From the NCBI GenBank assembly GCA_035573675.1, contig DATMAB010000024.1, positions 43,193-107,192 of the forward strand: DNA of 64,000 nt. Reading direction: 5' to 3'. Source of the stretch: Terriglobales bacterium. GTDB lineage: Bacteria > Acidobacteriota > Terriglobia > Terriglobales > Acidobacteriaceae. This document shows, in pieces, positions 33,710 through 40,955 of the stretch (position 1 is its first letter; each line of letters starts with the position of its first letter). The position numbers and the translations under genes were made by a program. The notes beneath the pieces were generated by a model. It saw nothing but the letters and a program-made list of their open reading frames with translations. It did no database searches and was not told where the DNA came from.

Positions 33710-34479
33710 AGGCAGTGCTCACGGTGCTGGGCAGCGGCACGTCCATGGGCGTGCCCACCATCGGGTGCCGCTGCCGCGTATGCACCTCGTCCGACCCGCG
33801 CGACCGCCGCACGCGTCCTTCGGTGCTGGTGGAATTCAACCAGCATGTCGTCCTCATCGATACCACGCCCGACTTCCGCGAGCAGGCCATCCGCGAAGGC
33901 ATCGACCGCATCGACGCCGTGCTCTACACCCACGGCCATGCCGACCATATCCTCGGCCTTGACGACCTGCGCCCGCTCAGTTTTCGCAGTGCCGGACGTA
34001 TTCCGCTCTACGCCCATCCCTCGACCGCCGAGCGCTTGCAATCCGTCTTCCGCTACATCTTCGACGACGACTACAAGTACGGCAGCCTGGCTCAGGTGGA
34101 GCTGCAGTCCATCGGCAGCGAAGTGGAATTGTTCGGCGCACGCTTCGAGCCGGTCACGGTGTTGCACGGCGATGCCGAGATCTACGGCTACCGCTTCGGC
34201 TCCGCCGCCTATCTCACCGACTTCAGCGAGATCCCGGAAGAGTCCCTGGAGAAGCTTGCGGGGCTGGACATCCTTTTCCTCGACGCCCTGCGCCACAAGC
34301 CGCACCCCACGCATTCGACGGTGGAGAACTCGCTGCGCCTGGTGGAACGGCTCCAGCCGCGCCGCGCCTTCTTCACCCACATCTCCCACGATCTGCCGCA
34401 CGAAGAAACCAACCGTACCCTGCCGCCACAGGCCCGGTTGGCACATGACGGCCTCAAGCTGGAATTTGAAATCTGGTGA
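33706..34479 (+). CDS. MBL-fold metallohydrolase, PhnP-like
   Basis: Cytoplasmic metal-dependent phosphodiesterase-type hydrolase, 257 residues. It begins VLGSGTSMGVPTIGCRCRVC (a Cys-rich metal-binding loop typical of PhnP). It has the metal motif THGHADHILGLDDL (HxHxDH), YLTDFSEIP, and FFTHISHDLPHEE near the C-terminus. Cyclic phosphodiesters are substrates of the characterised PhnP, but no phn genes are here, so the substrate is open. Start is GTG 33706, overlapping the stop of the DUF1844 gene. ribF follows after 62 nt. Confidence 0.85.
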   Translation: MKAVLTVLGSGTSMGVPTIGCRCRVCTSSDPRDRRTRPSVLVEFNQHVVLIDTTPDFREQAIREGIDRIDAVLYTHGHADHILGLDDLRPLSFRSAGRIPLYAHPSTAERLQSVFRYIFDDDYKYGSLAQVELQSIGSEVELFGARFEPVTVLHGDAEIYGYRFGSAAYLTDFSEIPEESLEKLAGLDILFLDALRHKPHPTHSTVENSLRLVERLQPRRAFFTHISHDLPHEETNRTLPPQARLAHDGLKLEFEIW

Positions 34480-34500
34480 AAGGAGAATCGATTCGACGGT

Positions 34501-34530
34501 CCATCCGTGTTCATTCGTGCTAATCCGTGG
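34501..34530. repeat. ATCCGTG-type dispersed repeat
   Basis: CCATCCGTGTTCATTCGTGC followed by TAATCCGTGG: three tandem units of about 9 nt, ATCCGTG with variations. The reverse complement of a related unit set (CGCGGAT) occurs at 59551-59580. Such repeats are known in intergenic DNA of several phyla. Confidence 0.55.
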
Positions 34531-34541
34531 CTGATTCCTTG

Positions 34542-35498
34542 ATGAAGATCTTCCACACCCTCGACGACGTTCCCTCCGGCTTCGGCCCGACGGTGGTCTC
34601 GGTGGGGAATTTCGATGGCGTCCATCGCGCGCACCAGGAGGTGCTCCGCTGTGTCGTCGAGCGCGCCCGTGCGCGCGCGGCGCGCTCGCTGGCCGTTACG
34701 TTCGAGCCGCACCCGGTGCGCATCCTGCGCCCGGATATGGCCCCGAAACTGCTTACACCCACCAGCGTGAAGCTGCGCCTGCTGGCCCAGGCCGGCCTCG
34801 ACGCGACGCTGGTGCTTCCCTTCACCCGCGACCTCTCGCTCACGCCGCCGCAGGACTTCGCCGAGCACATCCTGGCCCACCGCCTGCGCGCCGTCGAAGT
34901 GCACGAAGGCGCCAATTTCCATTTCGGCCATCGCGCCCAGGGCAACGTCGAACGCCTGGCCGAGTTCGGGCGCAAGTTCGGCTTCGAGGTGGTCGTCTAT
35001 CCCGAAATGCGGGTGCGCGGCGAGCCCGTCTCCAGCAGCCGTATCCGTGAGCTGATTGGCGGCGGCGAGGTGTCCCGCGCCCGTCGGCTTCTGGGCCGCA
35101 TCTTCAGCATCACCTCCACCGCCGGACGCGGCCGCGGCTACGGCCACAAGTTCACCGTGCCCACCATCAACCTCAGCCGCTACGACGAGCTGGTTCCGGG
35201 CGACGGCGTCTACATCACCCGCACGCGCGTGGGCGAAGTCACCTTCGATTCCGTCTCCAACGTGGGCACGCGGCCCACCTTCGGCGGCGACTCCTTCGCC
35301 GTCGAAAGCCACCTGCTGCATTTCGAGGAGATGGAGGTCTCCGCCGAAACCGAGGTCGAGGTCTCGTTCCTCTTCCGTCTGCGCCCGGAGATCAAGTTCC
35401 CTTCGGTCGAAGCGCTGCGCGAGCAGATCGGGCGCGACATCCGCCGTTCGCAGCGTTACTTCGCCCTGCTGGAGCGCCACGCCCCCACCGCCCCCTGA
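34542..35498 (+). CDS. ribF: bifunctional riboflavin kinase / FAD synthetase
   Basis: Makes FMN and then FAD from riboflavin. The 318-residue protein (from ATG 34542, MKIFHTLDDVP) has the N-terminal adenylyltransferase domain (SVGNFDGVHRAHQEVL, then VTFEPHPVRIL, and SSSRIRELIGGGEVSRARRL) and the C-terminal flavokinase domain (GHKFTVPTINL, NVGTRPTFGG, HLLHFEEMEV, FLFRLRPEIKF). The kinase GxPTxN motif is VPTIN here. A GTG at 34527 is possible but lies in repeat sequence. The next gene starts 35 nt downstream. Confidence 0.95.
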   Translation: MKIFHTLDDVPSGFGPTVVSVGNFDGVHRAHQEVLRCVVERARARAARSLAVTFEPHPVRILRPDMAPKLLTPTSVKLRLLAQAGLDATLVLPFTRDLSLTPPQDFAEHILAHRLRAVEVHEGANFHFGHRAQGNVERLAEFGRKFGFEVVVYPEMRVRGEPVSSSRIRELIGGGEVSRARRLLGRIFSITSTAGRGRGYGHKFTVPTINLSRYDELVPGDGVYITRTRVGEVTFDSVSNVGTRPTFGGDSFAVESHLLHFEEMEVSAETEVEVSFLFRLRPEIKFPSVEALREQIGRDIRRSQRYFALLERHAPTAP

Positions 35499-35517
35499 AC
35501 GTGTCCAAGGCCCCTGC

Positions 35518-35523
35518 TACAAT
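35518..35523 (+). promoter_or_regulatory. possible -10 element (TACAAT) of the MFS gene
   Basis: TACAAT ends 10 nt before ATG 35534, giving a very short leader if used. It overlaps the upstream GTG alternative region (35501). Confidence 0.35.
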
Positions 35524-35533
35524 CTCGCCGTCC

Positions 35534-36784
35534 ATGACCCCGCCCGCTCCGGGTTTTCGCGAGATCACGACGGCTCAGCTTCACACCCTGGTTGCTGCCG
35601 GCTTGGGCTGGATGCTCGACGCCTTCGACGTCATGCTCTACTCGCTGGTGCTGGCTTCGGTCATGGTCGACCTGGGCATGACCAAGGCCCAGTCCGGCTT
35701 CCTCAACACGCTGACGCTGGTGGCCTCGGGCATTGGGGGCGTTCTGTTCGGCTTCATCGCCGACCGCATCGGGCGCAAGAAAGCCCTGATGCTCAGCATC
35801 CTGACTTATTCCTTGTGCTCGCTGGGCTCCGGTTTCTCGACATCGGTGGCGATGCTCGCCGCCTTTCGCTTCGTCCTCGGCCTGGGCATGGGCGGAGAAT
35901 GGAACACCGGCGCCACGCTCGTCGCGGAAACCTGGCCTGCCCACCTGCGCGCCAAGGCCATCGCCATCGTGCAAAGTTCCTGGGCCATCGGCTTTGCCCT
36001 GGCCGCTCTCGTCGTCTGGATCGTCACCCAGTTCTACGACTGGCGCACCGTGTTCTTTGTGGGCGTTTTGCCGGCGCTGGTCATCCTGTGGATCCGCCGC
36101 GATGTCCCCGAGTCCGAGATGTGGGGGCAACGCCACGCGCACGCTTCGTCGGCTGCTGAACCTCCGCCTCCGGCTCCCCTGGCGGAGATCTTCTCCCGAC
36201 CGTTCGTCGGCAAGACCTTCGCGCTCCTGTTCCTGAATTTTTTCGGGATGTTCGCGTGGTGGGGACTGCTCACCTGGGTGCCCGCTTACCTCGCGCTGCC
36301 CGTGGCGCAGGGCGGGCGCGGCTTCAGCGAATCGGAGAAAACTCTGCTGCTGGTGATCCTGAACCTCACCGGCCTGCTGCCCGGTAATGCCAGCTTCGGA
36401 TGGGTCGCGGATCTGCTCGGCCGCCGCCGCGCGTTCATGCTGTACACCTTTCTCGCCGCGGTGCTGGTGCCGCTCTACGCGATGGCCGAGAGCTTCTGGA
36501 CGCTTCTGCTGCTAGGCACACCGGTGGCTTTCTTCGGCACTGGATTCTTTTCCGGCTCCGGCATCATCGGCAGCGAGATCTTCCCTACCCGCGTGCGGGC
36601 ACGCGCCCTGGGATTCACCTACAACGGCGCCCGCACGCTCAGTTCAGTTTCGCCGTTCGTCATCGGCTGGGCGGCCGAGACGCGCGGTCTGGGCGGCGCG
36701 TTCATGCTCTGTGCTGCTTCCTTCCTGTTGGCTTCGCTGGTGGCGACGCGCTTGCCTGAGACCCGAGGCAAGGAACTGGACTAG
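35534..36784 (+). CDS. MFS transporter
   Basis: A 416-residue, 12-helix secondary transporter. Visible are LMLDAFDVMLYSLVLASVMV-type first helices (GWMLDAFDVML), the MFS loop motif GFIADRIGRKKALM between helices 2 and 3, and LGMGGEWNTGATLVAETWP, which resembles the aromatic-acid or sialic-acid symporter groups. The cytoplasmic loop around PEPPPPAPLAEIF is proline-rich. Substrate cannot be read from sequence. The gene ends 3 nt before the converging EamA gene stop. ATG 35534 is preferred over GTG 35501, which adds 11 unusual residues before the hydrophobic region. Confidence 0.88.
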   Translation: MTPPAPGFREITTAQLHTLVAAGLGWMLDAFDVMLYSLVLASVMVDLGMTKAQSGFLNTLTLVASGIGGVLFGFIADRIGRKKALMLSILTYSLCSLGSGFSTSVAMLAAFRFVLGLGMGGEWNTGATLVAETWPAHLRAKAIAIVQSSWAIGFALAALVVWIVTQFYDWRTVFFVGVLPALVILWIRRDVPESEMWGQRHAHASSAAEPPPPAPLAEIFSRPFVGKTFALLFLNFFGMFAWWGLLTWVPAYLALPVAQGGRGFSESEKTLLLVILNLTGLLPGNASFGWVADLLGRRRAFMLYTFLAAVLVPLYAMAESFWTLLLLGTPVAFFGTGFFSGSGIIGSEIFPTRVRARALGFTYNGARTLSSVSPFVIGWAAETRGLGGAFMLCAASFLLASLVATRLPETRGKELD

Positions 36785-36787
36785 CGG

Positions 36788-37741
36788 TCAGGGCGCATGT
36801 TCGGCCGGGACCCGCGCGGCCCGCTCGGGCTTCTGCACCAGGATGGTCGCAGCCAGCACGATGAGCATGCCGACGCCCTGCAGCCATCCGAATGATTCGC
36901 CCAGGAACACCATGGCCAGCAGGATGGCAAACACCGGCTCCAGACAACTGGTGACCACCGCGCGCGTCGCATCCAGGTGATGCAGTCCAGAAAAGTACAG
37001 CGAATACGGGATCAGCATGGAGACGAGCGCGAACACACCCAGAAACGCCCATTGCGCGCCGGTGTAGCCGGCCGCGACCACCTTCCACGGTGGATTCACC
37101 ACCAGCCAGAATAAGGAGCAGCCGAGCAGGGTGTACGTGACAACCTTCCAGCGTTCCTGGCGTTCGAGCAGGAAGCGTCCTCCCACGTTATAGAGCGCGA
37201 AGGAAAACGCCGCGCCCAGCGCGGCGGCCACGCCCAGCAGGTCGGCACGGAACTCGGAACGACCGAACAAGCCGATAGCCAGCGCGCTGCCGGCTACGGC
37301 CATGGCAACTCCGCCGATGCGCGCCGGCGTGGGCCGGTCGATACGCCGCGCCAGCACGTAGAGCAGCACCCAGACCGGAGCCGTGTATTGCAGGATGATG
37401 GCCGTGGCCACTGTGGTGCGCTCGATGGCGTAGTAATAGAAAAAGTTCGAGCCGGCGACGCCGGTCGCGCCCAGGAGCATGCACCGCAAGGCATCTCGAC
37501 GAGCCATGGCGAATGCGGCGCGCCCGCCGAGCGCGAACAGCACCAGCGCCAGCACCACCACCGAGAGCGTGGTGCGTGCCTGCGAGAGGATCAGCGGGTC
37601 CAGCTTCCCGATCCCTTCTCCGCCCAGCAGGCGTCCGGTGAACACCGCCTTGCCGAGAGTCGCGGAGAGCCCCCAACAGAACGTCGCCGCCGCGACGTAG
37701 AGGTATCCGCGGAAAGGATGGATTCTTGGGGAAGTGGTCAA
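36788..37741 (-). CDS. EamA (DMT) family transporter
   Basis: Ten-helix inner-membrane drug/metabolite exporter-type protein, about 317 residues. Two EamA repeats are visible: the first begins RGYLYVAAATFCWGLSATLG and ends FGRSEFRADLL, the second begins GVAAALGAAFSFALYNVGGR and includes ATRAVVTSCLEPVFAILLAMVFLGE. Substrate is unknown. I take TTG 37741 as the start, since it follows the stop of the upstream gene by 1 nt; an ATG further upstream (37807) would overlap that gene by 65 nt. No clear ribosome-binding site supports either. Strand and spacing suggest it is read with the upstream secreted gene. Confidence 0.85.
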   Translation of the reverse strand: MTTSPRIHPFRGYLYVAAATFCWGLSATLGKAVFTGRLLGGEGIGKLDPLILSQARTTLSVVVLALVLFALGGRAAFAMARRDALRCMLLGATGVAGSNFFYYYAIERTTVATAIILQYTAPVWVLLYVLARRIDRPTPARIGGVAMAVAGSALAIGLFGRSEFRADLLGVAAALGAAFSFALYNVGGRFLLERQERWKVVTYTLLGCSLFWLVVNPPWKVVAAGYTGAQWAFLGVFALVSMLIPYSLYFSGLHHLDATRAVVTSCLEPVFAILLAMVFLGESFGWLQGVGMLIVLAATILVQKPERAARVPAEHAP

Positions 37742-37742
37742 G

Positions 37743-39314
37743 TCACTGCGCCGTGGAATGATCCTTCGCCGCGGGCATCGCTTTCCTGCTGCTGATACCC
37801 TCTGCAACGCTCACAAGCAAGTGCGCGCGCAGCAACTCATTTCGAATCTGCCTGACGTAATTCACCGTGTAGTCAGTGTCATATTTGCCGCCAACCTGTA
37901 CCAACTTCGTTAGTTCGTCGAACCCATCCACGTTGTAGGCGAGCTTTCCAGGATGCGCTGCGAGGTCCTCGTTGAAAATCTCTTCCCCAAGATCCAGCCC
38001 TTGTTCCAACGATTCTTGCAGAACCTTCCTGTCGCCGACTTGACCTCCCGCGTCGCATAGGACGCTCAGTACGCGCAGGACATCGAGCTGATCCTTAAGA
38101 CCCGCCGCCACTTCTCGCGCCTTGTTAATCAACGCAAGAGCGCGATCACGGTCTTTGGAGGCAACCGCGGCTGCAATGTCCGCCCAGGCTTGCGCTCTGA
38201 ATGCAGGGAGCGTGAGGGTCGAAGCAACAGTTAATGCTTCGTCGGGCCTTTCGGCAGCCAACTCGTGGATAGTGTATAAGCGGCCCTCTTCGATTCCTGC
38301 TTGCTCACTCGCTGAGACGTTCTCACCACTGGCAATTCCAAAGGTAGTGGTTGAAGCACTGTGTTCAACCGGGCCAGCCGGGCCCGCGGTCTGAGAAAGC
38401 GCCGGGCGTCGCTGCACGAGGCGGTTGGCCCAGTCGGAATCAACCTCGCGAATCAACGGCAGAATCTCGAAGAGCATCTGGTCCGCCGGGTCTCGGAACT
38501 CGATCGCGCCACCCTTGGTGAAAACCTGTCCGCGATAGCTTTGTTTGGAATCTGCTGGAGGCTTCTGCTCAAGCAGACGATTGGCTACGACCTCCAAAGC
38601 CTCGCGCAACTGGGTCGGTCGTGCTTGCACTCTCAACTCTTGCAAAAATCGAATGAAGACACGGTTCTCGTCGAGAAACATAGAGCCGCGCCGGTAATAT
38701 GTGAGTGCTTGTGCAAAGAGCTCCTCCGCTTTGGTCGAATCACTCTCCGCAAGGCGCTTAATAATCGGTACCATAGCAGCGTAGGGGTATTCACCAGAGT
38801 CAGCTAAGAGTGTTGCGACTCTCTCGATCTGAGGCAACCCTTTTCGACCCTTGTAGATCCAGAATCGCTGAAACACGATCCGCGCCGCGTCCGACCGAAC
38901 GTCCTCAGGTAAGGAACCGTTAGCCATAGGGATGGGGCCGTCCATCACGCGGAAGAGTTGGATCGCCCGGCTCGGGTCGATTTCGGAGAGCGTAGCAACA
39001 GCATTCTTCTGAAGCGCAACCTTGTTCCACGAAGGCGGCAGCTTCAGTGCGAGCTTGAACAGTTCGTCTGACCAGGACCGTGAGTCAGGAGGGCTAAGGC
39101 GAACGGCTGCTTTACTTAGGCGAAGCAGAAGCCACGCCCGTTGTTCCTCCTGGAAGTTCCTGCTGTTCTGATAGCTCTCGTGGAGTAACTCCAGCGACGA
39201 AGGCACTGAAGAGTCGGTCTTTCGCTCTGCGGCGGAGCAACAGAGGGCGCTCGCCAGAACCGCGCTGGCGAGCACACTGAGCTTGAGAACCTCGGCTGAA
39301 CCCGAACCGTTCAC
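37743..39314 (-). CDS. secreted helical-repeat protein of unknown function
   Basis: The 523-residue protein starts MNGSGSAEVLKLSVLASAVL with a signal peptide and a Cys pair (ASALCCSAA) that might be lipidated. It is mostly helical, with repeated patterns such as AVRLSPPDSRSWSDELFKLA and AEELFAQALTYYRR, so TPR- or HEAT-like repeats are plausible. No catalytic motif is recognised. GC content is clearly lower than in flanking genes. Its start overlaps the stop of the PDZ gene by 4 nt (ATGA), giving a coupled pair. The partner is secreted too, so the two may work together in the periplasm. Confidence 0.65.
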   Translation of the reverse strand: MNGSGSAEVLKLSVLASAVLASALCCSAAERKTDSSVPSSLELLHESYQNSRNFQEEQRAWLLLRLSKAAVRLSPPDSRSWSDELFKLALKLPPSWNKVALQKNAVATLSEIDPSRAIQLFRVMDGPIPMANGSLPEDVRSDAARIVFQRFWIYKGRKGLPQIERVATLLADSGEYPYAAMVPIIKRLAESDSTKAEELFAQALTYYRRGSMFLDENRVFIRFLQELRVQARPTQLREALEVVANRLLEQKPPADSKQSYRGQVFTKGGAIEFRDPADQMLFEILPLIREVDSDWANRLVQRRPALSQTAGPAGPVEHSASTTTFGIASGENVSASEQAGIEEGRLYTIHELAAERPDEALTVASTLTLPAFRAQAWADIAAAVASKDRDRALALINKAREVAAGLKDQLDVLRVLSVLCDAGGQVGDRKVLQESLEQGLDLGEEIFNEDLAAHPGKLAYNVDGFDELTKLVQVGGKYDTDYTVNYVRQIRNELLRAHLLVSVAEGISSRKAMPAAKDHSTAQ

Positions 39315-40165
39315 GGCAGGACAGAAGCGGTTTCCTGCAGAACCGGCTGAGTGGCACGTGTTCCCAACGTAGTCAGGAACTCTGAGATCCCAATGGATTT
39401 CAGCGGGATTCTTCTTGCGCTCTTATTTCTTACGATCTCAACATCTAATGTTCTCCGCCGACTCGAAGCATCGCGCAAGAGGGCCGCCATCGCAGCAGAG
39501 GTGGCGTTGCGGTCTACGGACTTGATGATGTCTCCTAACGTCAATCCCACACGGTCAGCTGGCGAGCCCTCAAGGATATCGATAACGACCAAGGTACCGT
39601 TATGGAGTTCCTCCCATCGAACACCGGTCACATAGCTTCCGTACATAGTTTCACGGACCGCGGTCGGCGTCTTGAGCGACACCGCCCTTGTTTCGGCCCC
39701 GCTTGACGCCCACGCATCGTCGAGGAACTTCCGTAGCGGAATTAGGGCGACCTTTGTAGACCAGACGGCGTGACCTCGCTTGAGCGTTACCGTTGCCACT
39801 GACCGCCCCGGCTCTTGCCACGTCTTGCAGCGGAGCGCTGCCTCAACCGGGCTACTCCCGTTGATCTCAACAATTTCATCCCCGACGCGGATGCCGGCGC
39901 GGAGAGCGGGCGACTGGTCGAAAACAGCCGAGACTAACAAACTTCCGTCTTGCTCATCGGCAGTCAGACCTGGGTTTAGCGTATCCAGGTATGCAATCTT
40001 TTGAGGTGCTCCACAGCAATTGCAAGCGACCGTGCAATCGACTGAGTTACACCGGCCATGACAACCTCTGTCGGCATCGGAACCACAACTGACACATTGA
40101 GCTGTTGCCGTGCTGCACACCACCGTTGCAAAGAGAAGACCGGAAAGAACCAACGATCCACGCAT
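39311..40165 (-). CDS. secreted PDZ-domain protein with Cys-rich N-terminus
   Basis: The start at 40165 is fixed by AAGGAGGTCGAC just upstream. The 284-residue product has a signal (VLSGLLFATVVCSTATAQ), then a 32-residue stretch with nine Cys, beginning CVSCGSDADRGCHGRC and ending VACNCC, which could bind metal or form disulfides. Two PDZ-like domains follow: VSAVFDQSPALRAGIRVGDE at about residue 80 and VIDILEGSPADRVGLTLGD at about 200. No protease domain is attached, so it is probably a scaffold or substrate-binding protein. It is coupled to the gene downstream and has the same lower GC content. Confidence 0.75.
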   Translation of the reverse strand: MRGSLVLSGLLFATVVCSTATAQCVSCGSDADRGCHGRCNSVDCTVACNCCGAPQKIAYLDTLNPGLTADEQDGSLLVSAVFDQSPALRAGIRVGDEIVEINGSSPVEAALRCKTWQEPGRSVATVTLKRGHAVWSTKVALIPLRKFLDDAWASSGAETRAVSLKTPTAVRETMYGSYVTGVRWEELHNGTLVVIDILEGSPADRVGLTLGDIIKSVDRNATSAAMAALLRDASSRRRTLDVEIVRNKSARRIPLKSIGISEFLTTLGTRATQPVLQETASVLP

Positions 40166-40231
40166 GTCGACCTCCTTGTGGATAGGGAGTTGGGCCGAGC
40201 CGCAATGCTGCATTATACCCTCGCTTGGAGC

Positions 40232-40465
40232 CTAGAGGAGCTGGTCAAGACGTTCGCGATCGAAGCCGATGATCACCGTTTCGCCGATGACGATGGTAGG
40301 CGTGCAGCGGCTGTGGTACGTGCTCACCAGCTCGCGCACCGCTTCAGGGTCGCGGCTGACGTCACGGTCGCTGTACTCAATGCCTCTCTCCGAGAGGTAG
40401 GCCTTCAGCGCGTGGCACGGCGGTCAGCCGGGTTGGGTGTAGGTCACGACTCGCTGGTCGGTCAT
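40232..40465 (-). CDS. glutaredoxin-like selenoprotein with in-frame UGA (Sec) in the active site
   Basis: The frame reads MTDQRVVTYTQPG, then UGA at 40424-40426, then PPCHALKAYLSERGIEYSDR, continuing through RCTPTIVIGETVIIGFDRER to DQLL and TAG, 77 residues in all. With UGA as selenocysteine the active site is U-P-P-C, exactly where glutaredoxins of the YruB/NrdH type have CPPC. The cis-Pro segment TPTIVIG and C-terminal VIIGFDRERLDQLL are classic. ATG 40465 has GGGAG 6-7 nt upstream. Thirty-two nt after the UGA, CCTCTC-GGA-GAGAGG forms a 6-bp stem with G in the apical loop, as bacterial SECIS elements require. osmC ends 35 nt upstream on the same strand. It should reduce disulfides or peroxidases in the cytoplasm. 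A sequencing error (TGC to TGA) or a pseudogene are the alternatives. Confidence 0.8.
40379..40393 (-). promoter_or_regulatory. candidate bacterial SECIS stem-loop
   Basis: On the minus strand CCTCTC, loop GGA, GAGAGG: six continuous base pairs with G as the first apical-loop base, starting 26 nt and with its loop 32 nt downstream of the UGA at 40424-40426. Published bacterial SECIS rules place the apical loop about 16-37 nt after UGA with a G in its first positions. Lower-stem pairing is weak, so the element is a candidate only. Confidence 0.55.
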
Positions 40466-40500
40466 GCGGCTCCCAAGACTAGCAGAGGTCTCCCACGGGC

Positions 40501-40905
40501 TCAATCCGCATATTCGATCTCGCTGGTGATCTTTGCCGTCTTCTGCAGCATGGCAGAGACCGAGCAATACTTTTCTTTCGAGAGGCGCACAGCGTCTTCC
40601 ACCGCCTTCTTCGCCACCTTGCCGCTCACGGTGTAGACGAGGTGAATGGTCTCGTAGACGGTCGGCGGCTCTTTGGCGCGCTCCGCCTGGGCCCGCACTC
40701 GCAGCGCGGCGAAGGGCTCGCGCTTCTTGCGCAGGATGCTGACCACATCGGTGGCGGTGCACGCGCACAAGCCGATCAGCACCAGCTCCATCGGTCCGGG
40801 CGCAGTGTTGCGCTGGCGATCGGAGTCGATTACGAGTGCGTGTCCGCTCGAGGCCTGACCCACGAACCGCTCACCGTCAGTCCATTGAATGCTGGCTTCA
40901 ACCAT
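40501..40905 (-). CDS. osmC: OsmC/Ohr-family peroxiredoxin-like protein
   Basis: Thiol-dependent (hydro)peroxide reductase family, 134 residues. The first active Cys is in LIGLCACTATDVVSIL and the second in KEKYCSVSAML, at the spacing usual for OsmC proteins. RNTAPGPMELVLIG is the conserved helix start. ATG 40905 is preceded by AAAAGGTGAATC. Both Cys are encoded as Cys here, not UGA. It is immediately followed by the UGA-containing glutaredoxin frame, which may supply its reductant; that link is inference. YhfA-like members of the same family are of unknown substrate. Confidence 0.88.
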   Translation of the reverse strand: MVEASIQWTDGERFVGQASSGHALVIDSDRQRNTAPGPMELVLIGLCACTATDVVSILRKKREPFAALRVRAQAERAKEPPTVYETIHLVYTVSGKVAKKAVEDAVRLSKEKYCSVSAMLQKTAKITSEIEYAD

Positions 40906-40955
40906 GATTCACCTTTTGGATGATGGCTCGATAGCCCGGGGACCCGATGAGCCGG

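Noticed and set aside
40501..40905. A selenocysteine site also in the OsmC protein
   Set aside because: Both family cysteines are encoded by TGC or TGT, and the frame has no internal TGA.
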